Below, piece after piece: positions 9,175-17,858 of a DNA stretch of 64,000 nt (the first letter of the stretch is position 1; the number at the start of each line of letters is the position of its first letter). The position numbers and the translations under genes are program-made. This stretch comes from Acholeplasmatales bacterium (GTDB lineage: Bacteria > Bacillota_I > Bacilli_A > Acholeplasmatales > Anaeroplasmataceae). The stretch spans positions 1 through 64,000 of the forward strand of contig JAFXXC010000029.1 in assembly GCA_017542485.1 (NCBI GenBank). The letters run 5' to 3'. The notes below the pieces were generated by a model. The model was not told where the DNA came from. It worked only from the letters and a program-made list of their open reading frames with translations, and did no database searches.

Positions 9175-11560
9175 CTTGATGCAAGATGGTAATGAATATA
9201 AAGAACTTGTTGATTATAAAAACATTAATGAGGATTATCCTAATACTTATTGGTATCAAGATATTAAAGATAAATATATACCAGGTGTATTAAAATCAAA
9301 TAAGCTTGTTAATGGGAAATTATTACAAACTTATTCTAAGGATGAAACACATGCGATGATTATTGCCTCAACAAGACTAGGTAAGACTACACAGGGGGTT
9401 GTGCCATTAGTAACGTCTTTTGCAAGACAATTAGTTAAAAGGTCATTTATAATATCTGACCCTAAATGTGAATTATATAGATTATTATCTAATTATTTAA
9501 GAGATTTAGGATATGATGTATTATTAATTAATTTTTTGGATTATTCACATAGTGAATTATGGAATCCATTTACACCTATTTATAGGGAATATCATATGGG
9601 AAATAATGTATATGATACTGTTGTGACAGTAGAAGTTGATGGAAAAATTAAATATAAATTTAATAATGTTATATTTGATGATGAAAATAAATTGAATAAA
9701 ATGGTTGAAAAAGTAAAGGATGCTAAGCTTAAAGAAGTGGATTCTAAAATTGAAAAATTATCTTTTATTTTGTTGCCACCTGATAAGGGGAATGATCAAT
9801 ATTGGAATAATGCATCTAGACAATTTTTAAAGGCTATTATTTATTCTATGCTTGAGGATTCTTTACCTGAAAATGGTTCAAAGATAAATGAAGCTTCATT
9901 TAATTTTGATAAATTATTCAATATTTTTGATTCATTAACTGATGATGAACAATATGATAATGATGAATATTTTAGTAAAAGAGGTAAAGAATCTAAAGCA
10001 TTTATTTATGCAAATAGTAGTGTAATTCATAATGCTAATTCAACTAGAATGTGTGTTGTTTCTAATTTATCAGCTAAGATGGAAGTGTATAAGAATAGTA
10101 ATGTAAGATTAATTACTAGTGGTAATAGCTTTGAAGCATCTAGGTTGACTTCAAATAAGCCTGTAGCTTTATTTATTTGTTATCCTGATGAATCAGAGGA
10201 GATTTATCAATTAATAAGTGCTTTTGTTAAAAATACATATGATTATTTAATTGATTATTCTAGAAAAAAACCAAGTGGAAAGTTAGATGTGCCATTTTAT
10301 TTTATATTAGATGAATTTGGTAATTTTCCAAGAATACCAGATTTTAAAACAACTATTTCTGCATGTGGTGGAAGAAATATTTGGTTTTATGTTGTACTTC
10401 AAAGCTATTCACAATTAAATGAAGTGTACGGGGATTATACTGCTCAAATAATAAGAAATAATCTTAATTTACATATATTTTTAGGAAGTAATGAATATAA
10501 TACACTTTATGAATATAGTTTAGAATGTGGTAAAACTACAAGACAATCTCCTATGAGTGTTTTTAAGGGAGACAAGGAAGAGATTACTAATTATGAATAT
10601 GAGACAATACCTCTTATTCCAATGAGTAAATTATCTAAATTTTCTGAAGGTGAATGTATTATAACTGAAGTGAATACAGATGTATTCTTTTCAAAATTAG
10701 AAAGATATTATAAATGTGATGAATTATCTAATTTTGATATTTGTTATGAAAGCGATTATGATTGTAAAATATTTGATATTGATGATGAAATAAAAGCTGT
10801 TAAAATGCCAAATATTGAAGAATATTATAAGAAAGCCAAAGACTATTTAATAAATAATAATATAAAAAAGTTTACTTTAGCAGAGTTGGATTATAATTTA
10901 AAATTAGGTTATAAGGTAGCTAAAAAAGTAATGGATTCTTTAATGTTCCATAAATATGTTGAGGCTAAAGATGGTTGTTATGAATATATTAAGGTTGAAG
11001 AGGAGGATAAACCTAAAAAATCTGGTAAACATTTGTCTAAATCAGAAGAATTACAAGCAAGAAGAAGAGAGTTATTAGATAGATTAGCTAAAGAATTTGA
11101 AGATGATCATAAAGATGATGATGAGGATGACGATGATATAGATATTGATATCGACTGGGAAAACTATACTAATCCATTTAAGAGTAGGCTTATGCTTGAT
11201 AGGAAACTTGATAGTATAGCAGAAGATATGGAATATATAGCAGATAAAGAATTTAATATTGGAGTACCTGCTAAGATTATTAAATATGTAAAAAATGAGG
11301 ATGGGGATTTATTATGGCTTGATGAATCTATGTATGAAAGTAGTATAGAATATGAGGATTATAAAAATATGTTTAATGATGAGTTTGCAAAGAAATCAAT
11401 ATTTGAAAGAAATGATGCGATTATTAAGGCATATGGATTGTTAAAACATGGAGATTTAGGTCCTAGGGATAGAGCTATAGTAAAGAGATTATTGTTTATG
11501 TTAATTAGTTGTAATGCTTATGATTATGATGCGATATTAGATATGTTTATTAAGAGGTAA
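9161..11560 (+). CDS. Soluble TraG/VirD4-like coupling ATPase with FtsK-gamma-like winged helix
   Basis: 799 residues from ATG 9161, chosen because GGAGGTG lies at 9148-9154; it overlaps the preceding gene by 14 bases. Walker A is ASTRLGKTTQG (about 69-79), followed by the family segment IISDPKCELYRLLSNYL and a WNPF motif. Walker B is YFILDEFGNFP near residue 384, and QIIRNNLNLHIFLGSNE fits the distal motif. These mark the TraG/VirD4 type IV coupling proteins of the HerA-FtsK superfamily. The usual N-terminal membrane helices are absent, so it is probably cytosolic. Residues about 565-610 form a winged helix like FtsK gamma (FTLAELDYNLKLGYKVAKKV), then an acidic Asp run near 650. No relaxase or mating-pore gene is present. 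Confidence 0.85.
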   Translation: MWKDSLMQDGNEYKELVDYKNINEDYPNTYWYQDIKDKYIPGVLKSNKLVNGKLLQTYSKDETHAMIIASTRLGKTTQGVVPLVTSFARQLVKRSFIISDPKCELYRLLSNYLRDLGYDVLLINFLDYSHSELWNPFTPIYREYHMGNNVYDTVVTVEVDGKIKYKFNNVIFDDENKLNKMVEKVKDAKLKEVDSKIEKLSFILLPPDKGNDQYWNNASRQFLKAIIYSMLEDSLPENGSKINEASFNFDKLFNIFDSLTDDEQYDNDEYFSKRGKESKAFIYANSSVIHNANSTRMCVVSNLSAKMEVYKNSNVRLITSGNSFEASRLTSNKPVALFICYPDESEEIYQLISAFVKNTYDYLIDYSRKKPSGKLDVPFYFILDEFGNFPRIPDFKTTISACGGRNIWFYVVLQSYSQLNEVYGDYTAQIIRNNLNLHIFLGSNEYNTLYEYSLECGKTTRQSPMSVFKGDKEEITNYEYETIPLIPMSKLSKFSEGECIITEVNTDVFFSKLERYYKCDELSNFDICYESDYDCKIFDIDDEIKAVKMPNIEEYYKKAKDYLINNNIKKFTLAELDYNLKLGYKVAKKVMDSLMFHKYVEAKDGCYEYIKVEEEDKPKKSGKHLSKSEELQARRRELLDRLAKEFEDDHKDDDEDDDDIDIDIDWENYTNPFKSRLMLDRKLDSIAEDMEYIADKEFNIGVPAKIIKYVKNEDGDLLWLDESMYESSIEYEDYKNMFNDEFAKKSIFERNDAIIKAYGLLKHGDLGPRDRAIVKRLLFMLISCNAYDYDAILDMFIKR

Positions 11561-11565
11561 AAATT

Positions 11566-12267
11566 ATGGAATCTAATATTAGTAATAATTTTGATGAAGG
11601 ATTTTGGAGAGATGTCATGTATTCTGATTTCGGTGGTGATTTAAAAGAAATTTTAGAGAATATGAATGATATGATTATTAGTGTTGATTGTGATGATTTT
11701 AATAGGATAGCTAAGGGTAAAATTACTAATTTTATTTCTACTTTAGTTAGTAGCGATGAAGATTCTTTTAATGTAAAAAATGTTAGAAATATTAATCCTA
11801 CTGATTGTATATTAGTATTATCTGGTAATAAGAATTTAAGTATAGGTTTTATTAATAAGATAATTAAGATTGTTGAAAGAAGATTTGGTAATATTAATTT
11901 TACTATTGGTATTTATGTTAATGATTCTATTGGTGATTATTGCAAGGTACAGGGAGTGTTTTCTTGTAGTAATGAGATGATGAATGATATAGATTCATCT
12001 GAGAAAATAGATGAATTTTGGGGGATTAGGAAATTATTATATGATATTTGTGTGTTTTTTGTTAAAGAAGGTGATATAAGTATTAATTCTATGCAACAAA
12101 GATTTGGGTTGGGATTTAATAGAGCACTGAAGATAATGAAATTATTAGAGGATATGGATATTGTAAGTCAAAAGATTGGAACAAAGTCTAGAAAAGTATT
12201 GACTGATGATTTGGATGAAATACATAGAAGAATATTTGATTTACCTAGGTGGTTAGTTTCATTCTAA
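11566..12267 (+). CDS. FtsZ C-terminal-like domain fused to an FtsK-gamma-like winged helix
   Basis: 233 residues, the last gene of operon B, 5 bases after the ATPase gene. Residues about 155-212 closely follow the FtsK/SpoIIIE gamma domain: SINSMQQRFGLGFNRALKIM corresponds to the ...LLQRRFRIGYNRAARLI pattern, and KIGTKSRKVL to the ...SKPREVL end. Residues about 35-134 resemble the FtsZ C-terminal domain: NDMIISVDCDDFNRIAKGK, then CILVLSGNKNLSIGFINKII, and FTIGIYVNDSIGDYCKVQGV against the FGAVIDDSLGDEVRVTV pattern. No GTPase domain is present. The FtsK-gamma match is strong. The FtsZ match is by eye and needs a profile search; the end of that segment could also align with the last strand of FtsK beta. 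Confidence 0.72.
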   Translation: MESNISNNFDEGFWRDVMYSDFGGDLKEILENMNDMIISVDCDDFNRIAKGKITNFISTLVSSDEDSFNVKNVRNINPTDCILVLSGNKNLSIGFINKIIKIVERRFGNINFTIGIYVNDSIGDYCKVQGVFSCSNEMMNDIDSSEKIDEFWGIRKLLYDICVFFVKEGDISINSMQQRFGLGFNRALKIMKLLEDMDIVSQKIGTKSRKVLTDDLDEIHRRIFDLPRWLVSF

Positions 12268-12274
12268 AGATAAA

Positions 12275-12303
12275 ACAGGTAGTTTGGATAACTATCTGTT
12301 TTT
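12275..12303 (+). terminator. Rho-independent terminator after operon B
   Basis: A 10-bp stem with one G-T pair (ACAGGTAGTT / AACTATCTGT) is followed by T5, 8 bases after the last gene of operon B. Confidence 0.85.
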
Positions 12304-12320
12304 AATTGACTATGTGATTA

Positions 12321-12349
12321 TTGATAATTTTATAATATTTGGGTATAAT
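12321..12349 (+). promoter_or_regulatory. Promoter of the diguanylate cyclase gene
   Basis: TTGATA at 12321 and TATAAT at 12344 with an exact 17-base spacer, 49 bases before the start codon and directly after a terminator. Confidence 0.75.
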
Positions 12350-12398
12350 TAAACATATTATAGTGCTGTTTAATTCAATAATTAGGAAGTGAGAATAT

Positions 12399-13553
12399 AT
12401 GAATTTATTTGAATTAAGTCAAAATGAAACGTTTTTTGCTTTTTTTATTTTGGCTAATGTAGTATGTATTGGAATTTATATAATCATATTGTTATCTAAT
12501 TTAGCAAGTAAAAATTTGGAAACTAAGAATGTTTATTTTAATTGCTTACTGGTATTACAAATAATATATTTTATAGTTAGTATTGTATGGGCATTTGGAT
12601 ATTTTAGTGATTATTCTTTTAGAATAAGTATTATTAGATATTCTAAGATGATATATTTTATTGTTGGTGGTTTCGCAGCATTTTGTTGGTTTATGTATAT
12701 TGAGATATTAATGGGTGCTAGGTTTTCTAGGACTAAGAAGTCTAGATTGTTAATTGGTGTACCTATAATTATTTCTGCTATAACGACATTAATTATTAGT
12801 ATTATTACTGATGATGTTAAGATTGAAAAGAATGTGTTAGTATCTATTAGTCAAATGTATATTCCATTTACGTATATTGTGTTTGCGGGAGTATATTCTA
12901 TTATTATGGCAATTATTACTAAGAATAAGACTAATAGAAATAGATATATATCATTAGCAGTATATCCATTTGGATTAGTTGCAATTAGTTTATTACAAGT
13001 GTTTTTCTTGGAATTACCTATTTTCTGTTTAGGAACAACATTTATGATAGTTGCATTATATATATTTAAGATTCAAGCACAGGTATCTACAGATCCATTA
13101 ACTGGTATAAATAATAGAAGTGCACTTACTAGGTATATAGGAGAATATACTAAATTTAATGTTACTTATGTATTGATGATTGATGTCGATGATTTTAAGT
13201 CTATTAATGATAATTTTGGACATGTTGAGGGAGATAAGGCATTAGTTATATTAGCTGATGCTTTAAAGAATGGAACTAATAAGTGTAAAGAAAAATGTTT
13301 CTTGGCTAGATATGGTGGAGATGAATTTATTATAATTGCATCATACACTGAAGATTTTGATGTTGATAGTATTATTAAAGTTCTTAATGAGGAAGTAAGT
13401 AATACATCTAAAATGACTAATGGATATCAATTACAGGTATCTATTGGCGCTAGTAAAGTAAATGAAAATGAATCAATTTTGACAGTAATTGAACAGGCTG
13501 ACCAAAGGATGTATGCATTAAAGAGTCAAAAGAAGAGAAATAGATCTAGATAA
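12399..13553 (+). CDS. Membrane-bound GGDEF diguanylate cyclase
   Basis: 384 residues. The N-terminal 225 residues contain about seven hydrophobic helices, like the histidine-kinase-type 7TM input modules. The cytoplasmic GGDEF domain starts at DPLTGINNRSAL and carries the active motif RYGGDEF near residue 305, with the nucleotide-binding MIDVDDFKSINDNFGH segment. It should make cyclic di-GMP from two GTP. The inhibitory RxxD site just before GGDEF is absent, so simple product inhibition is unlikely. It is transcribed alone, with its own promoter and terminator. No EAL, HD-GYP or PilZ partner is seen in this window. Confidence 0.92.
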   Translation: MNLFELSQNETFFAFFILANVVCIGIYIIILLSNLASKNLETKNVYFNCLLVLQIIYFIVSIVWAFGYFSDYSFRISIIRYSKMIYFIVGGFAAFCWFMYIEILMGARFSRTKKSRLLIGVPIIISAITTLIISIITDDVKIEKNVLVSISQMYIPFTYIVFAGVYSIIMAIITKNKTNRNRYISLAVYPFGLVAISLLQVFFLELPIFCLGTTFMIVALYIFKIQAQVSTDPLTGINNRSALTRYIGEYTKFNVTYVLMIDVDDFKSINDNFGHVEGDKALVILADALKNGTNKCKEKCFLARYGGDEFIIIASYTEDFDVDSIIKVLNEEVSNTSKMTNGYQLQVSIGASKVNENESILTVIEQADQRMYALKSQKKRNRSR

Positions 13554-13571
13554 TAGAAAAGAGAATTGTAT

Positions 13572-13608
13572 AAGCATATTAGAGTTATTCTAGTATGCTT
13601 ATTTTTTG
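13572..13608 (+). terminator. Rho-independent terminator after the GGDEF gene
   Basis: The stem AAGCATATTAG / CTAGTATGCTT (one G-T pair) is followed by a T-run, 19 bases after the stop codon. Confidence 0.85.
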
Positions 13609-13700
13609 TATTATTTTAAAAAATAATACTGATTATTCGGTTTATTAGATAAAAAACTAAATAATAATTGAAAAATAACTAGTTTTATAGTTAATTGTTA

Positions 13701-13709
13701 TGGTATACT
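13701..13709 (+). promoter_or_regulatory. Extended -10 promoter of the aryl-CoA operon
   Basis: TGGTATACT is an extended -10 box (TGn plus TATACT), 37 bases before the thioesterase start. No good -35 is seen at 17 bases. It could drive the whole run of genes up to 21588. Confidence 0.5.
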
Positions 13710-13745
13710 ATTAAATAGTTATTTTAATAACTAAAAGAGGAAAAT

Positions 13746-14150
13746 ATGTATAGTTTAGAGGAATTAAGAGAGTTTTTTAAAGATGATTTATTCGCTACTA
13801 AAATGCTAGGTGCGAGAATAATTGAGGCACATGATGATTATGCTAAATGTTCATTCGAGATTAATGAGAATCATCAAAATGCTAAAGGCTTTTTGATGGG
13901 TGGTGCAACATTTACATTGGCTGATTTTACTTTCGCTGTGGCTACTAATCAGCATGAAGAATATAATACTTTATCTATTAGTGCGAATATTAGCTTTATG
14001 AGAGTTACAAATGGGAAAACTTTATACGCTGAGGCAATTAAACTAAGAAATGGTAAGACAACATGTTTTTATGATGTTAATGTTTATGATGATTTAGGTG
14101 TGATGATTGCTAAAGTGAATATATGCGGAACACATATTTTAAAGAAGTAG
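13746..14150 (+). CDS. PaaI-type hotdog thioesterase
   Basis: 134 residues, the usual length for the PaaI/YbdB hotdog group. The hotdog core is visible as HQNAKGFLMGGATFTLADFTFAVA, with the catalytic-type Gly-Gly and Asp in GGATFTLADF, then the SISANISFMR strand. It would hydrolyse acyl-CoA thioesters in the cytoplasm. PaaI homologues act on phenylacetyl-CoA-type compounds and release trapped CoA, which fits the aryl-CoA genes that start 60 bases downstream. Substrate not provable from sequence. Confidence 0.85.
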   Translation: MYSLEELREFFKDDLFATKMLGARIIEAHDDYAKCSFEINENHQNAKGFLMGGATFTLADFTFAVATNQHEEYNTLSISANISFMRVTNGKTLYAEAIKLRNGKTTCFYDVNVYDDLGVMIAKVNICGTHILKK

Positions 14151-14186
14151 TTAAAATAGCAATATTAAAAATGTAGTAAGGGGGAA

Positions 14187-14208
14187 AATAATCATTAGTT
14201 TGATTATT
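14187..14208 (+). promoter_or_regulatory. Hairpin between Shine-Dalgarno and start of iorA
   Basis: AATAATCA (14187-14194) and TGATTATT (14201-14208) form an 8-bp stem with a 6-base loop. The ribosome site AAGGGGG ends at 14184, too far from ATG 14213 unless the hairpin folds; folded out, the spacing becomes about 6 bases. It may aid or modulate translation of iorA. Confidence 0.45.
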
Positions 14209-14212
14209 GATT

Positions 14213-15958
14213 ATGATTATGAAAAAATTATTAATTGGTAATGCGGCTGTAGCACGTGGTGCTTATGAGGCTGGATGTAGTGTAGTATCAAGTTATCCTG
14301 GTACACCATCAACTGAAATTACTGAGACAATGGTAGAATATACTGATGTTAATGTTGAATGGGCACCTAATGAGAAGGTGGCTGCAGAAGTATCTATTGG
14401 TGCATCTATGGCTGGCGCAAGAGCTATGAGCTGTATGAAGCATGTTGGATTGAATGTAATGGCAGACCCATTATTTACTGTTTCTTATATTGGAGTAAAT
14501 GGTGGTTTAGTATTTTGTGTTGCAGATGATCCTGGTATGCATTCAAGTCAAAATGAACAAGATTCTCGCCATTATGCAAAAGCATCAAAGGTATTAATGG
14601 TTGAACCTTCTGATTCAAGTGAATGTAAGGAATATACTAAAGTTGCTTTTGAGTTGTCAGAGAAATTTGATACACCTGTTATTTTAAGATTATCTACAAG
14701 AGTATCACATTCTCAAAGTTTAGTTGAAATAGAGGATAAGTGTGATTATAAATTAAAGGATTATGAAAAGAACATTGCTAAGAATGTTATGATGCCTGGT
14801 AATGCTATTAAAAGACATGTTGTTGTTGAAAAGAGACATTTAGATGAGGTTGATTTTGCAAATACATCTAGTCTAAATAGTGTTGAAAACAATAATAGTA
14901 AAATTGGTGTTATCACAGCTGGTATTTCATATGTATATTCTAAAGAGGCTTTGGGTGATAAGGTTGATTATTTAAAATTAGGTATTGTTAACCCACTTCC
15001 TACTACTAAGATTATCGATTTTTGTAAGAAGTATGATAAGGTATATGTTATTGAAGAATTAGATCCATTTATTGAAGAACATGTAAAAGCATTAGGCGTT
15101 ACTAATGTTATTGGTAAAGAAGTATTCACTTTATTAGGCGAATATACTCCTAAGATGATTAAAAAGGCTGTTTTAGGTATTGATGGACCTGAATTTATTG
15201 ATGTTAAAGAGCAGATTCCTGCAAGACCTCCAGTAATGTGTCCTGGATGTCCACATAGAGGAACTTTCTATGTATTAAAGAAATTAGGATTAACTGTATC
15301 TGGAGATATCGGTTGTTATACACTTGGTGCTGTAGCTCCACTTCAATCTGTTGATTCAACTATTTGTATGGGCGCTTCTGTATCAGCAGGATTTGGTATG
15401 GCTAAGGCTCGTGGTAAAGAATTTAATAAGAAGTTAGTATCTGTAATTGGAGATTCTACATTTATCCATTCAGGTATTACAGGTTTAATTGATATTGTAT
15501 ATAACAAGGGCGCAAATACAATTATTATCCTTGATAATTCAATTACTGGTATGACTGGACATCAACAAAATCCAACAACTGGTAAGACTATTAGAATGGA
15601 AGAAACAACTCAAGTTAATTTAATTAAGCTTGCTGAAGCAGTAGGTGTTAAGAGAATTGTTGTTGCTGACCCATTTGATGTTAAGAACTTTGAAAAGGTT
15701 GTTAAGGCTGAGGTTGAAGCTGATGAAGTATCTGTAATTATTGCTCAAAGACCATGTGCTTTATTAAAGGGAGTAAAGTATGTAGGTAAGTGTGAAGTTT
15801 CAGATAAGTGTAAGAAGTGTAAGATGTGTATGAAGCTTGGTTGTCCTGCAATTAGTTTAGTTGATGGAAATGTTATTATCGATAAGAATCAATGTAATGG
15901 ATGTGGATTATGTATGAATGTATGTCCATTTGATGCGATTGTTAAGGTGGGTGAGTAA
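14213..15958 (+). CDS. iorA: Indolepyruvate ferredoxin oxidoreductase, alpha subunit
   Basis: About 581 residues. It begins MKKLLIGNAAVARGAYEAG with the SSYPGTPSTEI signature of the pyrimidine domain. It then has the thiamine-diphosphate domain (GDIGCYTLG, GDSTFIHSGITG, DNSITGMTGHQQNP) and a C-terminal pair of ferredoxin-like clusters (CKKCKMCMKLGC and CNGCGLCMNVCP). With IorB it converts aryl-pyruvates and CoA to aryl-acetyl-CoA and CO2 with ferredoxin, and can run in reverse. In-frame ATGs occur at 14213 and 14219 and a TTG at 14207; I prefer 14213 because of the hairpin-corrected spacing, although homologues begin at MKKLL (14219). Confidence 0.95.
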   Translation: MIMKKLLIGNAAVARGAYEAGCSVVSSYPGTPSTEITETMVEYTDVNVEWAPNEKVAAEVSIGASMAGARAMSCMKHVGLNVMADPLFTVSYIGVNGGLVFCVADDPGMHSSQNEQDSRHYAKASKVLMVEPSDSSECKEYTKVAFELSEKFDTPVILRLSTRVSHSQSLVEIEDKCDYKLKDYEKNIAKNVMMPGNAIKRHVVVEKRHLDEVDFANTSSLNSVENNNSKIGVITAGISYVYSKEALGDKVDYLKLGIVNPLPTTKIIDFCKKYDKVYVIEELDPFIEEHVKALGVTNVIGKEVFTLLGEYTPKMIKKAVLGIDGPEFIDVKEQIPARPPVMCPGCPHRGTFYVLKKLGLTVSGDIGCYTLGAVAPLQSVDSTICMGASVSAGFGMAKARGKEFNKKLVSVIGDSTFIHSGITGLIDIVYNKGANTIIILDNSITGMTGHQQNPTTGKTIRMEETTQVNLIKLAEAVGVKRIVVADPFDVKNFEKVVKAEVEADEVSVIIAQRPCALLKGVKYVGKCEVSDKCKKCKMCMKLGCPAISLVDGNVIIDKNQCNGCGLCMNVCPFDAIVKVGE

Positions 15959-15960
15959 TA

Positions 15961-16524
15961 ATGAATATTATGATTGTTGGTGTAGGTGGACAAGGTACTT
16001 TGTTAGCCTCAAGAATATTAGGTAATATTGTTATAGATGAAGGTTATGATGTTAAGGTTTCTGAAGTTCATGGTATGAGCCAAAGAGGTGGATCTGTTGT
16101 AACTTATGTTAAGTTTGGAGAAAAAGTATATTCACCTATTATTGATAAGGGTGAAGCTGATATTATATTAGCATTTGAGATGCTAGAAGCTTATAGAGCA
16201 TTACCATTCCTTAAAAAGGGTGGAAAGATTATTGTTAATAATCAAGAGATGAATCCTATGCCAGTTATTATTGGTGCTATGGAATATCCAAAGGATATTA
16301 AATCTAAGCTTGAGTCACAAGTTAATTTAGAGTGTGTTGAAGCTTTAAAGTTAGCAAGTGAAGCTGGAAATATTAAGACTGTTAATGTTGTATTAATTGG
16401 TGTTTTAGCTAAGAGTACTAATATTGAATATAGTAAATGGATTGAAATTTTAAAGAAAACAGTGCCTGCAAAATTATTAGATGTTAATTTAAAGGCATTT
16501 GATTTGGGATATAATTTAAAGTAA
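15961..16524 (+). CDS. iorB: Indolepyruvate ferredoxin oxidoreductase, beta subunit
   Basis: 187 residues. The gamma-type oxidoreductase domain has the signature VGVGGQGTLLASRILG at the N-terminus and EVHGMSQRGGSVVTYVKFG, the usual contact region with the alpha subunit. It starts 2 bases after iorA with GGTGAG as ribosome site, as expected for a two-subunit enzyme. The length is typical. Confidence 0.95.
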   Translation: MNIMIVGVGGQGTLLASRILGNIVIDEGYDVKVSEVHGMSQRGGSVVTYVKFGEKVYSPIIDKGEADIILAFEMLEAYRALPFLKKGGKIIVNNQEMNPMPVIIGAMEYPKDIKSKLESQVNLECVEALKLASEAGNIKTVNVVLIGVLAKSTNIEYSKWIEILKKTVPAKLLDVNLKAFDLGYNLK

Positions 16525-16541
16525 AAACGAGGACTATTTTT

Positions 16542-17849
16542 ATGTATTTTCAAAAAGATTTTGAATGTATGCCACAAATTGATATTAAAAGGCTACAGGG
16601 TGAGAAACTTGTAAAGCAAGTTAAGTATGTTTATGACAATGTTGAATGTTATAGGAAGAGAATGGATGAGGCAGGAGTAAAGCCTGAGGATATTAAGGGA
16701 TTAGATGATTTAAAGAAATTACCATTTTCATATAAGAGTGATTTAAGAGATTATTATCCTTATGGATTATTTGCTAGACCTATGAAGGATATTGTTGAGA
16801 TACATGCTTCAAGTGGTACTACAGGAAAAAGAATTGTTGTAGGATACACTAAAAATGATTTAGATATGTGGGCTGATTGTTCAGCACGTATGTTAGAAGC
16901 TATTGGAGCAACTAAAGATGATATTGTTCAAGTCTCATATGGCTATGGTTTATTTACTGGTGGATTTGGACTTCATTATGGAGCTCAAAAAATGGGATTG
17001 ACTGTTATTCCGATTTCATCTGGTAATACAGAACGTCAAATTGAAACAATGATTGATTTTGGTGCAACAATACTTGCTTGTACACCATCATATGCCCTAT
17101 ATTTGGCAGAAACTGCTGAAAAGATGGGCGTAGTGGATCAATTAAAGTTAAAGGCTGGTATCTTTGGAGCTGAGCCTTGGACTGAAGAAATGAGAAAACA
17201 AATTGAAGAAAAGCTACATATCAAAGCTTATGATATTTATGGATTAACAGAGATTGTTGGACCTGGTGTTGCGTTTGAGTGTAGTGAACAGGCTGGAATG
17301 CATATTAATGAAGATCACTTCATATTGGAAATAATTGATCCTGAAACATTAGAACCTATTGAAGGTGAGAATAAACTTGGTGAATTAGTATTCTCTACAA
17401 TCGATAAAGAAGGTTTCCCTATCTTAAGATATAGAACTAGAGATTTAGGTTTTATTAAGACATCTAAATGTAAGTGCGGAAGAACATTTGTTAGATTAAG
17501 TAAACCTAAGGGTAGATCTGATGACATGTTAATTATTAGAGGTGTTAATGTATTCCCTTCACAAATAGAAGAAATATTATTACAAAACTGTGATAGAGGA
17601 ATTACAGCTAATTATCAAATTGTTGTTGATAGAGTAAATAATAATGATACATTTGATGTTTATGTTGAGATGGCACCAGATTTATTCGCAGATGATATGG
17701 CATCTATTGAAGGATTACAAAAATTATTAGTAGATAAATTAAGAAATATCTTAGGTATTGGTGCTAAGGTTACACTTGTTAACCCTAATTCTATTGCTAG
17801 AAGTGAGGGTAAGGCAAAGAGAGTAATAGATAAAAGAAAACTTGTGTGA
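16542..17849 (+). CDS. paaK: Phenylacetate-CoA ligase family protein
   Basis: 435 residues, the standard PaaK length. The AMP-binding P-loop is HASSGTTGKRIVVGYT. YDIYGLTEIVGPGVAFEC is the family adenylate motif, and the C-terminal subdomain ends SEGKAKRVIDKR. It activates arylacetates such as phenylacetate to CoA thioesters with ATP going to AMP. Being AMP-forming, it favours synthesis of the thioester. Next to iorAB this suits conversion of aryl acids to aryl-acetyl-CoA, the substrate of reverse IOR. The exact acid is unknown. Confidence 0.92.
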   Translation: MYFQKDFECMPQIDIKRLQGEKLVKQVKYVYDNVECYRKRMDEAGVKPEDIKGLDDLKKLPFSYKSDLRDYYPYGLFARPMKDIVEIHASSGTTGKRIVVGYTKNDLDMWADCSARMLEAIGATKDDIVQVSYGYGLFTGGFGLHYGAQKMGLTVIPISSGNTERQIETMIDFGATILACTPSYALYLAETAEKMGVVDQLKLKAGIFGAEPWTEEMRKQIEEKLHIKAYDIYGLTEIVGPGVAFECSEQAGMHINEDHFILEIIDPETLEPIEGENKLGELVFSTIDKEGFPILRYRTRDLGFIKTSKCKCGRTFVRLSKPKGRSDDMLIIRGVNVFPSQIEEILLQNCDRGITANYQIVVDRVNNNDTFDVYVEMAPDLFADDMASIEGLQKLLVDKLRNILGIGAKVTLVNPNSIARSEGKAKRVIDKRKLV

Positions 17850-17858
17850 GGTGATTTT

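Noticed and set aside
9161-11560. Conjugative or mobilisable element suggested by the VirD4-like ATPase
   Set aside because: No relaxase, VirB4/VirB6, integrase, direct repeats or composition change is seen, and the ATPase lacks the membrane anchor. The neighbours are proteases.
11566-12267. A true FtsZ or FtsK gene
   Set aside because: There is no tubulin GTPase signature (GGGTGTG) and no Walker motif; only the C-terminal-like and gamma-like domains are present.
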